Shown piece by piece: positions 6,921-14,285 of a stretch of DNA of 15,414 nucleotides (the first letter of the stretch is position 1; each line of letters begins with the position of its first letter). Position numbers and translations under genes: made by a program. This stretch comes from an uncultured Lachnospiraceae bacterium (GTDB lineage Bacteria; Bacillota; Clostridia; Lachnospirales; Lachnospiraceae), in NCBI GenBank assembly GCA_948665105.1, contig CAPNGW010000023.1, positions 1-15,414 of the forward strand. The letters run 5' to 3'. The notes below the pieces were generated by a model, which worked only from the letters and a program-made list of their open reading frames with translations, searched no databases and was not told the DNA's origin.

Positions 6921-7000
6921 CTACCTTCGGATATCTTATCCTGTATTCGGATATCTCCTTCTATCTTCGGATATCTTATCCTATATTCGGATGTAGACAT
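6921..7000. repeat. Four tandem 20-bp repeats abutting a promoter
   Basis: Units begin at 6921, 6941, 6961 and 6981, each exactly 20 bases. All share CT at the start and TTCGGAT at positions 6-12; the first three share TTCGGATATCT. Units 1 and 3 differ at only one base, so a 40-bp duplication overlies the 20-bp period. Units 1 and 3 extend into a small dyad GGATAtctTATCC (6929-6941 and 6969-6981). A degenerate fifth copy may lie just upstream (TCCGGGAATC near 6906). The last unit ends at the -35 box of the GGDEF gene promoter. The spacing, close to two helical turns, suits binding of several regulator molecules on one face of the DNA. The binder is unknown. Confidence 0.85.
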
Positions 7001-7028
7001 TGCCTTTTGGAGAGTTCCGCTATATAAT
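7000..7028 (+). promoter_or_regulatory. Promoter of the GGDEF gene
   Basis: A perfect -10 box TATAAT (7023-7028) lies 17 bases after TTGCCT (7000-7005), a four-of-six -35 box, with a start near 7035. A weak -35 directly next to a repeat array fits an activated promoter. Confidence 0.65.
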
Positions 7029-7081
7029 ATTTACCGGAGACCTTGTTCTTCCCCTGAGAAGAAGGCCCAGGAGGACATACC

Positions 7082-8698
7082 ATGTGGAAACGCTTAAGCC
7101 GGATATTATATATATGCTTCGCTGTTCTCACAGCGCTTGCCCTATTCAAAAGTCTGAATGCCGGGCAGGTGGTGCTGGACTTTCCCGATGTGGACATCAC
7201 CATTTTAAATGATCGGTGGGAATCTGGCTTTGTGCAGCAGGACCAGCAGCGTCTTGCCTGCCTTTCTTACGTCATTGAGCAGGATACCAGCGACAACCTG
7301 ATTCTCAGCATCAAAGGTCTGCCACAAGCTTTTTTGGTATATTTAAACAACACTCTGGTCTACAGCTTTCAGGACCCCCTGAAGGAACGGGGTGTTGCAC
7401 GCCACTGGATAAATTTTCCTCCTCACATAGCCGGACAGGAATTAAGAATCCAGGCTGTCTCAGAGGAGGACAGTCTGCAAAGTTTGGAAACCTCCACCAC
7501 CTATCTGGGCCGCCAAAACGCCATTCTGCTTTATTTTCTGCGGGATAACACCTACGCCCTTCTCTTTGGAGGTATTACGCTCTTGCTGGGCGCACTCAGC
7601 ATTTCCGTCAATATTTATCTGCGGAGGAACCGCCTGTTAGAGCCCTTAAAGGGCATCGGCTGCCTGGGTATATTTATTCTGGATGCCGGCCTGTGGATTC
7701 TCACTGATTCCGAGATTCTGCAGCTTTTCACCAACAACACGGCTGCCATCTGGCTGGCCTCCTTCCTGTCCTTTATTATGATGCCCGTCCCTCTGCTGCT
7801 TTTTCTTAAAAATGTTTTTCGGAGGGAAAGCAGAATCTGGCTTATTTTGTGCTGTCTGTATACAGCCAGTGCCATACTCAGCCTGTCCGTATATCTGCTT
7901 AAAGCAGCGCCACTTTCCAGGATTTTGATTTTGACGCATATCCTTATTCCTGTAACGATTCTTTTTGTACTGTGGCAATGCATTTATGAACTGCGGGCCT
8001 ATGGAGACTCAGAGCTCAAGACAATCCTTGCAGGTTTTGGGCTTTTGTCCCTGTTTGGCATCGGGGCGCTGGTCTCCTTTTATCGCGACATCAGCGGTAA
8101 TTATTCGTACCTTTACTGCATTGGCATTATCTTATTTATTTTGTGCCTGTTACAGGTGGCCCTTCTGCGGCTTGGCTATTATCTGAAGCGGAATGCTGAC
8201 GTGGAGGCTTATGAGAAGCTGGCCCACATGGATGCCCTTACCCAACTGAATAACCGCGCTTCCTTCATTGCCCATCAGGAGCAGGCGCAATGTCAGTCGC
8301 AGCTTGCTTATTTAATTCTTGATGTCAATAATCTCAAGCTGGTGAATGACCAATACGGCCACCGGGAAGGGGACCAGCTTATCATAGACGCTGCCACCTG
8401 TATCCACGAGACCTTTTCTTCCGTTGGCCAGTGCTTTAGGATTGGGGGAGACGAGTTTGCCGTTGTGCTTAAGAAGCTTGACGCATCTGCCATCGAGGGC
8501 CTGCTTGGTAGGCTGAAGCAATCCATCCAGACTATAAACACCCGGCGCACCCTGCCATTGAGCATCGCTGTGGGCTACGCCCTTCGCACAGACTCTTCCA
8601 AAACCATTCAGATGCTGTACGAGGAGGCCGATGCCAATATGTATGCCCAGAAGAAAAGAATGAAGGAACCAACAAAGCATCCCAGAGAAGGAGAATGA
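7082..8698 (+). CDS. Membrane diguanylate cyclase with 7TM sensor and GGDEF domain
   Basis: This 538-residue protein has an N-terminal membrane anchor (about 7-22), an extracellular beta-rich region (about 30-150), seven membrane segments (about 155-364) and a C-terminal GGDEF domain (about 375-530). The order resembles 7TMR-DISM receptors. The catalytic domain has the usual MDALTQLNNR entry (383-392), LDVNNLKLVND, GHREGDQLI and an intact IGGDEF (454-459), so it should make cyclic di-GMP from two GTP. The residues where an RxxD inhibitory site would lie read SSVG (446-449), so product inhibition through that site is not expected. AGGAGG at 7069-7074 supports the ATG. The gene has its own promoter behind a 20-bp repeat array and is followed 4 bp later by a small unknown gene. 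The signal sensed is unknown. Confidence 0.9.
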   Translation: MWKRLSRILYICFAVLTALALFKSLNAGQVVLDFPDVDITILNDRWESGFVQQDQQRLACLSYVIEQDTSDNLILSIKGLPQAFLVYLNNTLVYSFQDPLKERGVARHWINFPPHIAGQELRIQAVSEEDSLQSLETSTTYLGRQNAILLYFLRDNTYALLFGGITLLLGALSISVNIYLRRNRLLEPLKGIGCLGIFILDAGLWILTDSEILQLFTNNTAAIWLASFLSFIMMPVPLLLFLKNVFRRESRIWLILCCLYTASAILSLSVYLLKAAPLSRILILTHILIPVTILFVLWQCIYELRAYGDSELKTILAGFGLLSLFGIGALVSFYRDISGNYSYLYCIGIILFILCLLQVALLRLGYYLKRNADVEAYEKLAHMDALTQLNNRASFIAHQEQAQCQSQLAYLILDVNNLKLVNDQYGHREGDQLIIDAATCIHETFSSVGQCFRIGGDEFAVVLKKLDASAIEGLLGRLKQSIQTINTRRTLPLSIAVGYALRTDSSKTIQMLYEEADANMYAQKKRMKEPTKHPREGE

Positions 8699-8702
8699 TT
8701 TT

Positions 8703-9161
8703 ATGAGATACAAGACCATCAACGAACTAAACCACTTCCGGTTTTCCAACGCATACATCGCAGAGGTCCGCTTGAGCCCAGGCTCCTTCACCCTGCTTTT
8801 GGACAACGTGATTATTCTGCCGGAAAATTCCAAAAACCGGGACATCCGTGAAATGCGTACCAATGGGCTGCTTTTCACCGTTTCAGACCCAGAGCTTTTG
8901 GATTTTACCGAGGAAGGCTATAGGTTGTACGATGCGGACGGCAATCTGAAGCATCAGGAGCCGGACCGCTGTCTTGCACCGGAGGAATACGCCAAAGGCT
9001 TTCAGACACTTTCAGGCTGCACCATCTATTCTGTTGAGAAAAATAAAGACAGCTACCACATATCCATAGATACCGAGGACCACACATTTTTCCTTCGGGT
9101 CTTAGGCACCGGAGATATGGAAGAGTGGGAACGTTTTTTGAATGTGGACAGTGAGTTTTAG
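8703..9161 (+). CDS. Conserved-looking small cytosolic protein, function unknown
   Basis: This 152-residue protein has no signal peptide or membrane segment. It alternates short hydrophobic stretches with charged loops (IAEVRLSPGSFTLLLDNVII near the start, YHISIDTEDHTFFLRVLG near the end), which suggests a mostly beta fold. No catalytic motif is recognised. AAGGAGA at 8688-8694 precedes the ATG, and the gene begins 4 bp after the GGDEF stop, so the two are almost certainly co-transcribed. A link to cyclic di-GMP signalling is suggested by position only. Confidence 0.75.
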   Translation: MRYKTINELNHFRFSNAYIAEVRLSPGSFTLLLDNVIILPENSKNRDIREMRTNGLLFTVSDPELLDFTEEGYRLYDADGNLKHQEPDRCLAPEEYAKGFQTLSGCTIYSVEKNKDSYHISIDTEDHTFFLRVLGTGDMEEWERFLNVDSEF

Positions 9162-9189
9162 GCTGTTTCCTGCTGCCCGGTGCACATCG

Positions 9190-9203
9190 GCCCCCTTAGG
9201 GGC
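9190..9203 (+). terminator. Weak hairpin after the small unknown gene
   Basis: GCCCC, a CTTA loop, then GGGGC, followed by TTTC. The stem is only 5 bp and the T-run is short, so it may end only part of the transcripts before the HAD gene, which would otherwise be read as the third gene of the operon. Confidence 0.35.
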
Positions 9204-9234
9204 TTTCAAACTATAAGAAGGAGGATTCACACCC

Positions 9235-10056
9235 ATGCAGTCCGATAGTATCATTAAGAGCATAAAGCTATTCCTTTTTGATTTGGACGGTACTTTGTAT
9301 CTGGGAGACCGGCTGTTCCCTTTTACCCAACAGCTGCTTAAGACCATCCGCACCAGAGGCCGCCGGTATCTTTTTATGACCAACAACTCCTCAAAAAGCG
9401 TGGCCGACTACGTCAAAAAGCTGGAAAGGCTGGGGATTTCCACCACGGAGCAGGATTTTATTACCTCCTCCCAGGCCACTGTTTACTATCTTAAGCACCA
9501 CCACCCCACGGCCCGGCTCTATGTCTGCGGAACTGCTTCCCTGTGCCGGGAGCTGGAACAGGAAGGCTTTACCGTTACAGACAGTCTGTCCCAGGTGGAT
9601 TGTATTGTGATGGGATTTGACACGGAGCTGACCTTTCAGAAGCTTGAGGATGTCAGTCGTCTTCTGCTGACCCGGGAGCTTCCCTATATCGCCACCAACC
9701 CCGACCTTGTATGTCCCACGGAGTTTGGCAGTGTTCCCGACTGCGGAAGTGTCTGCCAGATGATTTTTAATGCCACCGGAAAGCGTCCGCTGGTCATCGG
9801 AAAGCCCTCCCCTTTGATGCCCCAGCTGGCCATGGAGAAATGGGGCTTTACCGGGGAGGAAACTGCGGTGATTGGAGATAGGATTTATACAGACATCAAA
9901 AGTGGCCTCAATGCCAAAACCATAAGCATTCTGGTTATGAGCGGAGAGACCACCGAAGATATTTTATCAAATTCGCCGGACAAGCCGGACCTTGTGCTGC
10001 CCGATTGCAGCGAGATTATGAGGGTATTGGAGGATTTACGCGCTCTCGAACTGTGA
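9235..10056 (+). CDS. HAD-superfamily phosphatase, subfamily IIA (NagD-like)
   Basis: This 273-residue protein is a cytosolic phosphatase of the NagD / p-nitrophenyl-phosphatase group. All four HAD motifs are present: FDLDGTLYLG with the nucleophile Asp16 and acid Asp18; FMTNNSSKS (about 47-55); GKPSP with Lys190; and VIGDRIYTDIKSG with Asp215 and Asp220 for magnesium. The C2-type cap lies between motifs II and III, as expected for IIA members. Substrates in this group are small phosphorylated metabolites such as sugar phosphates or nucleotides; which one is unknown. AAGGAGG at 9218-9224 precedes the ATG by 10 bases. It may be co-transcribed with the GGDEF operon if the hairpin at 9190 is leaky. 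Its last 21 bp overlap the end of the convergent ABC gene. Confidence 0.93.
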   Translation: MQSDSIIKSIKLFLFDLDGTLYLGDRLFPFTQQLLKTIRTRGRRYLFMTNNSSKSVADYVKKLERLGISTTEQDFITSSQATVYYLKHHHPTARLYVCGTASLCRELEQEGFTVTDSLSQVDCIVMGFDTELTFQKLEDVSRLLLTRELPYIATNPDLVCPTEFGSVPDCGSVCQMIFNATGKRPLVIGKPSPLMPQLAMEKWGFTGEETAVIGDRIYTDIKSGLNAKTISILVMSGETTEDILSNSPDKPDLVLPDCSEIMRVLEDLRALEL

Positions 10057-11880
10057 GTTATACAGATTCGCATAGAATCCGTTCTGTCGAATCAGCTCCT
10101 GATGGCTGCCCTGCTCGATGATATCGCCGTCCTTCATCACCAGAATCACATCGGCCTCACGGATGGTGGACAGCCTGTGTGCGATTACAAAGCTGGTCCT
10201 GCCCTTCATCAGGTTGTTCATGGCCTTCTGGATTCTGCTCTCCGTTCTGGTATCCACGGAGCTTGTAGCCTCATCCAGAATGAGGATAGGATTATCCGCC
10301 AGAATGGCCCGGGCAATGGTCAAAAGCTGCTTCTGCCCCTGGGACACGTTGCTGGCGTCCTCGTTTAATTCCATCTGATAGCCGCCGGGCAAGGTCTGAA
10401 TAAAATGGTGGGCGTGGGCCGCCTTTGCCGCTGCAATGACTTCCTCATCGGTGGCGTCAAGGCGTCCATACCGGATATTTTCCATGATGGTGCCTTTAAA
10501 GAGCCAGGTGTCCTGTAGCACCATTCCAAAATTCTCCCTAAGCTCCCCTCGGTTAAAGTCCTTTACATTGTATCCGTCCACCAGAATCCGTCCGCTGTTC
10601 ACATCATAAAACCGCATCAGCAATTTTACCATAGTGGTCTTGCCTGCTCCAGTGGGGCCCACAATCGCCACCATCTGTCCCGGTTCCACCTGGCAATTAA
10701 AGTCGTGGATGATGATTTTCTCCGGGTCATAGCCAAACTGCACATGCTCAAAGGAGACTCTTCCTTCCATATGCTTCAGGCGCACCGGATTGGATACATG
10801 GGTGTCCTCCTCTTCCTCTCCCAGAAATTCAAAGACGCGCTCAGCTGCTGCTGCCGTGGACTGGAGCATACTGGAAACCTGGGCTGCCTGCATGATGGGC
10901 CGGGTAAAATTCCGCACATACTGGATGAAGGACTGGATGTCTCCCACCTCAATACGATTCTTTACGGTCAGCACTCCGCCCACAACGGCCACCGCCACAT
11001 AGCCCATATTTCCCACAAAGTTCATGATGGGATGCATCATACCCGACAAAAACTGGGACTTCCAGGCCGACTGAAACAGCTTTCTGTTGGTCTCGTCAAA
11101 TTCCTTCAGGGTGTCTTCCTCCTTGTTGAAGGCCTTGACGATATTCTGTCCACTGTAAACCTCCTCCACCTGGCCGTTCACATCTCCAAGGTATGCCTGC
11201 TGGCTCTTAAAATACTTCTGAGAATGCTTCACCACAAGGCTTATAAGCACTGCGGATATGGGTAAGATTACAAGGGCAATCAATGTCATTAAGGGGCTGA
11301 TGGTCAGCATCATAATCAGCACACCGATAAGGGTGGTCACTGCACTGATGAGCTGGCTCACGCTCTGGCTTAAGCCCTGTCCCAGGGTATCCACATCATT
11401 GGTAATGCGTGATAGAACCTCACCCACGGTTCTGGATTCAAAATACTTCATGGGCATCCGGTGAATCTTCCTGGAAATGTCCTCCCGGAACCGATAGCAA
11501 ATTTTCTGAATGATACCGGTCATAATGATTCCCTGAATAAACATCAGCAGAGAGCTTACGATATACAGTCCCAACAAAATCAGCAAAATTCTTGCAATTT
11601 TTTCGAAATCAATGCCTCCCTGCCCCGACAGCTTCCCCACCAGGCCCTGAAAAATCTCGGTGGTGGCGCGCCCCAATATCTTTGGTCCCAAAATATCGAA
11701 AACAGTGCTGCCCACAGCGAAAATGGCCACAAATAAAATTGCGATTTTATATCTTCCCATGTAGCCCAAAAGCTTCCGCAGAGTTCCTTTAAAATCCTTG
11801 GCCTTTTCCCCGTGCATCATGGCGCCGGGACCGCCCATGGGGCCTCTGTGGCGAGGTCCTCTGTGCTCTGTGTTACTCAT
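10036..11880 (-). CDS. ABC exporter half-transporter, catalytic partner (second gene)
   Basis: This 614-residue protein has a six-helix membrane domain (about 45-330) followed by a nucleotide-binding domain. Walker A is GPTGAGKTT (408-416), the signature is NVSQGQ (511-516), Walker B is LILDE (533-537) with the catalytic Glu537, and the switch is IAHR with His568. Thus it supplies a complete catalytic Walker A/B set but a SQGQ instead of SGGQ signature. The N terminus is rich in Gly, Pro, Arg and His. The start at ATG 11880 is preferred because GGAGGT lies 7 bases upstream; an in-frame GTG at 11889 has no such site. It overlaps the stop of the upstream ABC gene by 8 bp (ATGAGTAA), so translation is probably coupled and the products form a heterodimer. 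Substrate unknown; multidrug or peptide export is typical. Confidence 0.93.
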   Translation of the reverse strand: MSNTEHRGPRHRGPMGGPGAMMHGEKAKDFKGTLRKLLGYMGRYKIAILFVAIFAVGSTVFDILGPKILGRATTEIFQGLVGKLSGQGGIDFEKIARILLILLGLYIVSSLLMFIQGIIMTGIIQKICYRFREDISRKIHRMPMKYFESRTVGEVLSRITNDVDTLGQGLSQSVSQLISAVTTLIGVLIMMLTISPLMTLIALVILPISAVLISLVVKHSQKYFKSQQAYLGDVNGQVEEVYSGQNIVKAFNKEEDTLKEFDETNRKLFQSAWKSQFLSGMMHPIMNFVGNMGYVAVAVVGGVLTVKNRIEVGDIQSFIQYVRNFTRPIMQAAQVSSMLQSTAAAAERVFEFLGEEEEDTHVSNPVRLKHMEGRVSFEHVQFGYDPEKIIIHDFNCQVEPGQMVAIVGPTGAGKTTMVKLLMRFYDVNSGRILVDGYNVKDFNRGELRENFGMVLQDTWLFKGTIMENIRYGRLDATDEEVIAAAKAAHAHHFIQTLPGGYQMELNEDASNVSQGQKQLLTIARAILADNPILILDEATSSVDTRTESRIQKAMNNLMKGRTSFVIAHRLSTIREADVILVMKDGDIIEQGSHQELIRQNGFYANLYNSQFESA

Positions 11881-14104
11881 AAGCCACACCTCCCTTCTCT
11901 ATGTCTGTCACTGCCGTCTCCTCCTCTGTCTTCCCTGAAGGAGCATCGTCCTCCCTGGTCAGGCCACCACTCAATTCTGCCTCCGACAGCTGGGATTTTG
12001 CAATTTCCAAATACGTTTCGCAGGTATTAATAAGCTCCTGGTGGGTTCCAGAGCCCACGATTTGTCCGTCATCCAGCACCAGAATCTGGTCTGCATGTAA
12101 AATGGTGCTGATGCGCTGGGCCACAATAATCACAGTGGCATCCTTGATTTTTTCACTTAAAGCCTTCCGAAGGGACGCGTCCGTCTTATAGTCCAGAGCG
12201 GAAAAGCTGTCGTCAAAGAGGAATACCTTGGGCTTTTTGGCAATGGCCCGGGCAATGGACAACCGCTGCTTCTGTCCCCCGGATACGTTGGTGCCGCCCT
12301 GGGCGATGGGGCTTTCAAAGCCTTCCTCCTTCTGCCCGATAAATTCCATGGCCTGGGCAATCTCAGCCGCTTCCTTCATCTGCTCATCGCTGACGCCTTC
12401 CCCGGAAAATTTGATGTTGGATGCAATATTGCCGGAAAAAAGCACTCCCTTCTGTGGCACAAAGCCCAGAAGGCTTCTCAACTTATGCTGGGACAAATCC
12501 CGGATATCCACACCATCCATGGTTACCCGTCCCTGAGTCACGTCGTAAAACCGGGGAATTAAGTGAAGCAGGGTGGATTTTCCGCAGCCCGTACTGCCGA
12601 TGATGGCTGTGGTCTTGCCCGGCTCCGCCGTAAAATTAATATGGCAAAGGGCGTCCTCCGAAGCCCCCGGATAGCGGAAGGACACGTCCTCGAAGGATAC
12701 AACTCCCTTCCAGTCTTTTTTTATGTCGTCTTTTGTCTGGCTCTTATCGTGAATGGTGGGCTCCACCTTCAGCACTTCATCGATACGGTTTGCCGCCACG
12801 CCCGCTCTGGGCAGCATTACGGAAATCATAGTCAGCATCAAAAAGGACATGACAATCTGCATGGTATACGTGATAAAGGCCATCATATCACCCACCTGGA
12901 GATTGCCCATATCAATCCCCTGTGCTCCCATCCATACAATAAGTACGGTGACACCGTTCATAATCAGCATCATAGCCGGCATCATAAAGGTCATTACCCG
13001 GTTGGTAAAGAGCTGGTTTCTCATCAGGTCCCGGTTGGCGCCGGCAAAGCGCTTCTCCTCATGCTCCTCCCTGGAAAAGGCCCGAATCACAGACACACCT
13101 GTGAGGATTTCCCTTGACACCAGATTCAGGCGGTCAATCAGAATCTGCATCTTCTTAAATTTAGGCATGGCAATTCCCATAAGCACTGCCACCAGCACCA
13201 TAATCACCCCTACAGCCAGACCAATAATCCAGCCCATACCGGTTTTCGTGGTAACCACCTTCATCACACCGCCGATTCCCAGAATGGGAGCATACAGCAC
13301 CATCCGAAGCAACATCACGCACACCATCTGTATCTGCTGAATGTCATTGGTGCTTCGTGTAATCAGGGAAGCGGTGGAAAATTTATCCATCTCCCCATGG
13401 GAAAAGGATACCACCTTCTTAAAAATCCGGCTCCGCAGATTCATGCCCACCTTGGCTGCGGTGAAGGATGCAATCAGTCCCGCCACAACGGATGCCGCTG
13501 TCATCACCAAAGTGATGCCCAGCATCTTTGCACCGGTGAAAAGCAGGTAGTTCATCTGATATTTCCCCATATCCATGCCAAGGGCTTCATACTCCTGCTT
13601 CACAGCCAGAACGGCGCTCTGCTTTAAGATGGAATCGCTCATTTCTCCCAGAGTTTTTGTCTGCTCATCCATAAACTGCATCATTTCCTCACGGGTCACC
13701 ATGCCGGACTTAAGCATTTGCTTTACAGTATCCAAATCCATTTCCCCGGACTCCCGGATACCGGACACAGCCAGAAGGGGAAGGCTCAGAATATCATCCA
13801 AGTCCTTAAGCGTATTCTTGTCGGTGACAGTCAGCGCATAGTTTCCCTCTGCATTCTTTTCGTAGCTGCTTTCAAACAATGCCACGTCTTCCTCATCTAA
13901 AAATAACCGGATGCCTTCATAGGTCTCCTGGCGCATCTCATCCATGGCCACATGCTCAATCCCGCCCTGCTGGATGCCAATATCCACAATGTCCGAGGTG
14001 TACTGGGGCAGTGACAGGTCGCAAAAAGCCTGCACAATCAAAAGCAGGATAATACCCATTACGGCCCCCTTGGATTCCCAAAGGTATTTGAAAATTTTAC
14101 TCAT
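11873..14104 (-). CDS. ABC exporter half-transporter with degenerate ATP site (first gene)
   Basis: This 743-residue protein has a membrane domain with a first helix at about 13-33, an insert of roughly 145 mostly polar residues (about 41-185), further helices (about 186-430), and then a nucleotide-binding domain. Walker A is GSTGCGKST (503-511) and the signature NVSGGQ (606-611) is intact. Walker B reads VFLFDD, with Asp632 where the catalytic Glu belongs, and the switch reads VAQR, with Gln663 in place of His. These are the marks of the non-hydrolysing half of heterodimeric exporters such as TM287/288 or BmrC/BmrD. The C terminus has an acidic tail of about 35 residues. The start follows GGAAGG by 9 bases. 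It is the first gene of a two-gene operon with its own promoter. Substrate unknown. Confidence 0.93.
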   Translation of the reverse strand: MSKIFKYLWESKGAVMGIILLLIVQAFCDLSLPQYTSDIVDIGIQQGGIEHVAMDEMRQETYEGIRLFLDEEDVALFESSYEKNAEGNYALTVTDKNTLKDLDDILSLPLLAVSGIRESGEMDLDTVKQMLKSGMVTREEMMQFMDEQTKTLGEMSDSILKQSAVLAVKQEYEALGMDMGKYQMNYLLFTGAKMLGITLVMTAASVVAGLIASFTAAKVGMNLRSRIFKKVVSFSHGEMDKFSTASLITRSTNDIQQIQMVCVMLLRMVLYAPILGIGGVMKVVTTKTGMGWIIGLAVGVIMVLVAVLMGIAMPKFKKMQILIDRLNLVSREILTGVSVIRAFSREEHEEKRFAGANRDLMRNQLFTNRVMTFMMPAMMLIMNGVTVLIVWMGAQGIDMGNLQVGDMMAFITYTMQIVMSFLMLTMISVMLPRAGVAANRIDEVLKVEPTIHDKSQTKDDIKKDWKGVVSFEDVSFRYPGASEDALCHINFTAEPGKTTAIIGSTGCGKSTLLHLIPRFYDVTQGRVTMDGVDIRDLSQHKLRSLLGFVPQKGVLFSGNIASNIKFSGEGVSDEQMKEAAEIAQAMEFIGQKEEGFESPIAQGGTNVSGGQKQRLSIARAIAKKPKVFLFDDSFSALDYKTDASLRKALSEKIKDATVIIVAQRISTILHADQILVLDDGQIVGSGTHQELINTCETYLEIAKSQLSEAELSGGLTREDDAPSGKTEEETAVTDIEKGGVAYE

Positions 14105-14152
14105 ATTGTTCTGCCTTCCTGTCTTATTTTAATAATTGTCATATATTTACAG

Positions 14153-14188
14153 TAGTATATAGTACTATTTTCGGGGGAGAGAAGTCAA
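14153..14188 (-). promoter_or_regulatory. ABC operon promoter with overlapping dyad
   Basis: On the minus strand TTGACT (14183-14188) and TACTAT (14159-14164) form a -35/-10 pair with an 18-base spacer. A dyad, TAGTA (14153-14157) and TACTA (14163-14167) around TATAG, covers the -10 box and could be a repressor site. No regulator gene lies next to it in the window. Confidence 0.55.
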
Positions 14189-14211
14189 GAAAATAATTCT
14201 AAAGCTTTTAT

Positions 14212-14244
14212 AAAAAAGTAATAACCCCTCAATCCTGAGGGGTT
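14212..14244 (-). terminator. Rho-independent terminator of the hemerythrin gene
   Basis: On the minus strand AACCCCTCA, a GGAT loop and TGAGGGGTT form a perfect 9-bp stem (14223-14244), followed after a few bases by a run of six T (14212-14217). It lies about 40 bp after the hemerythrin stop and upstream of the ABC promoter, cleanly separating the two units. Confidence 0.88.
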
Positions 14245-14285
14245 TAAGCTCATTGCTTAAAAATTGGCATACCGCAAGGCTCACT

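Noticed and set aside
6921..7000. CRISPR array
   Set aside because: The units are head-to-tail with no unique spacers and no cas genes are near; they are plain tandem repeats next to a promoter.
8312..8878. Minus-strand frame of 188 codons
   Set aside because: It is the complement of the GGDEF domain and the following gene; its sequence has no recognisable domain.
10705..11265. Plus-strand frame of 186 codons rich in His, Leu and Gly
   Set aside because: It is the mirror of the ABC transporter gene, whose motifs are intact on the other strand.
11881..11889. GTG start for the second ABC gene
   Set aside because: The GTG lies within the ribosome binding site region; the ATG at 11880 has GGAGGT 7 bases upstream.
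12753..13340. Plus-strand frame of 195 codons rich in Ile, Ser and Thr
   Set aside because: It is the complement of the membrane domain of the first ABC gene; the composition is what complemented hydrophobic codons give.
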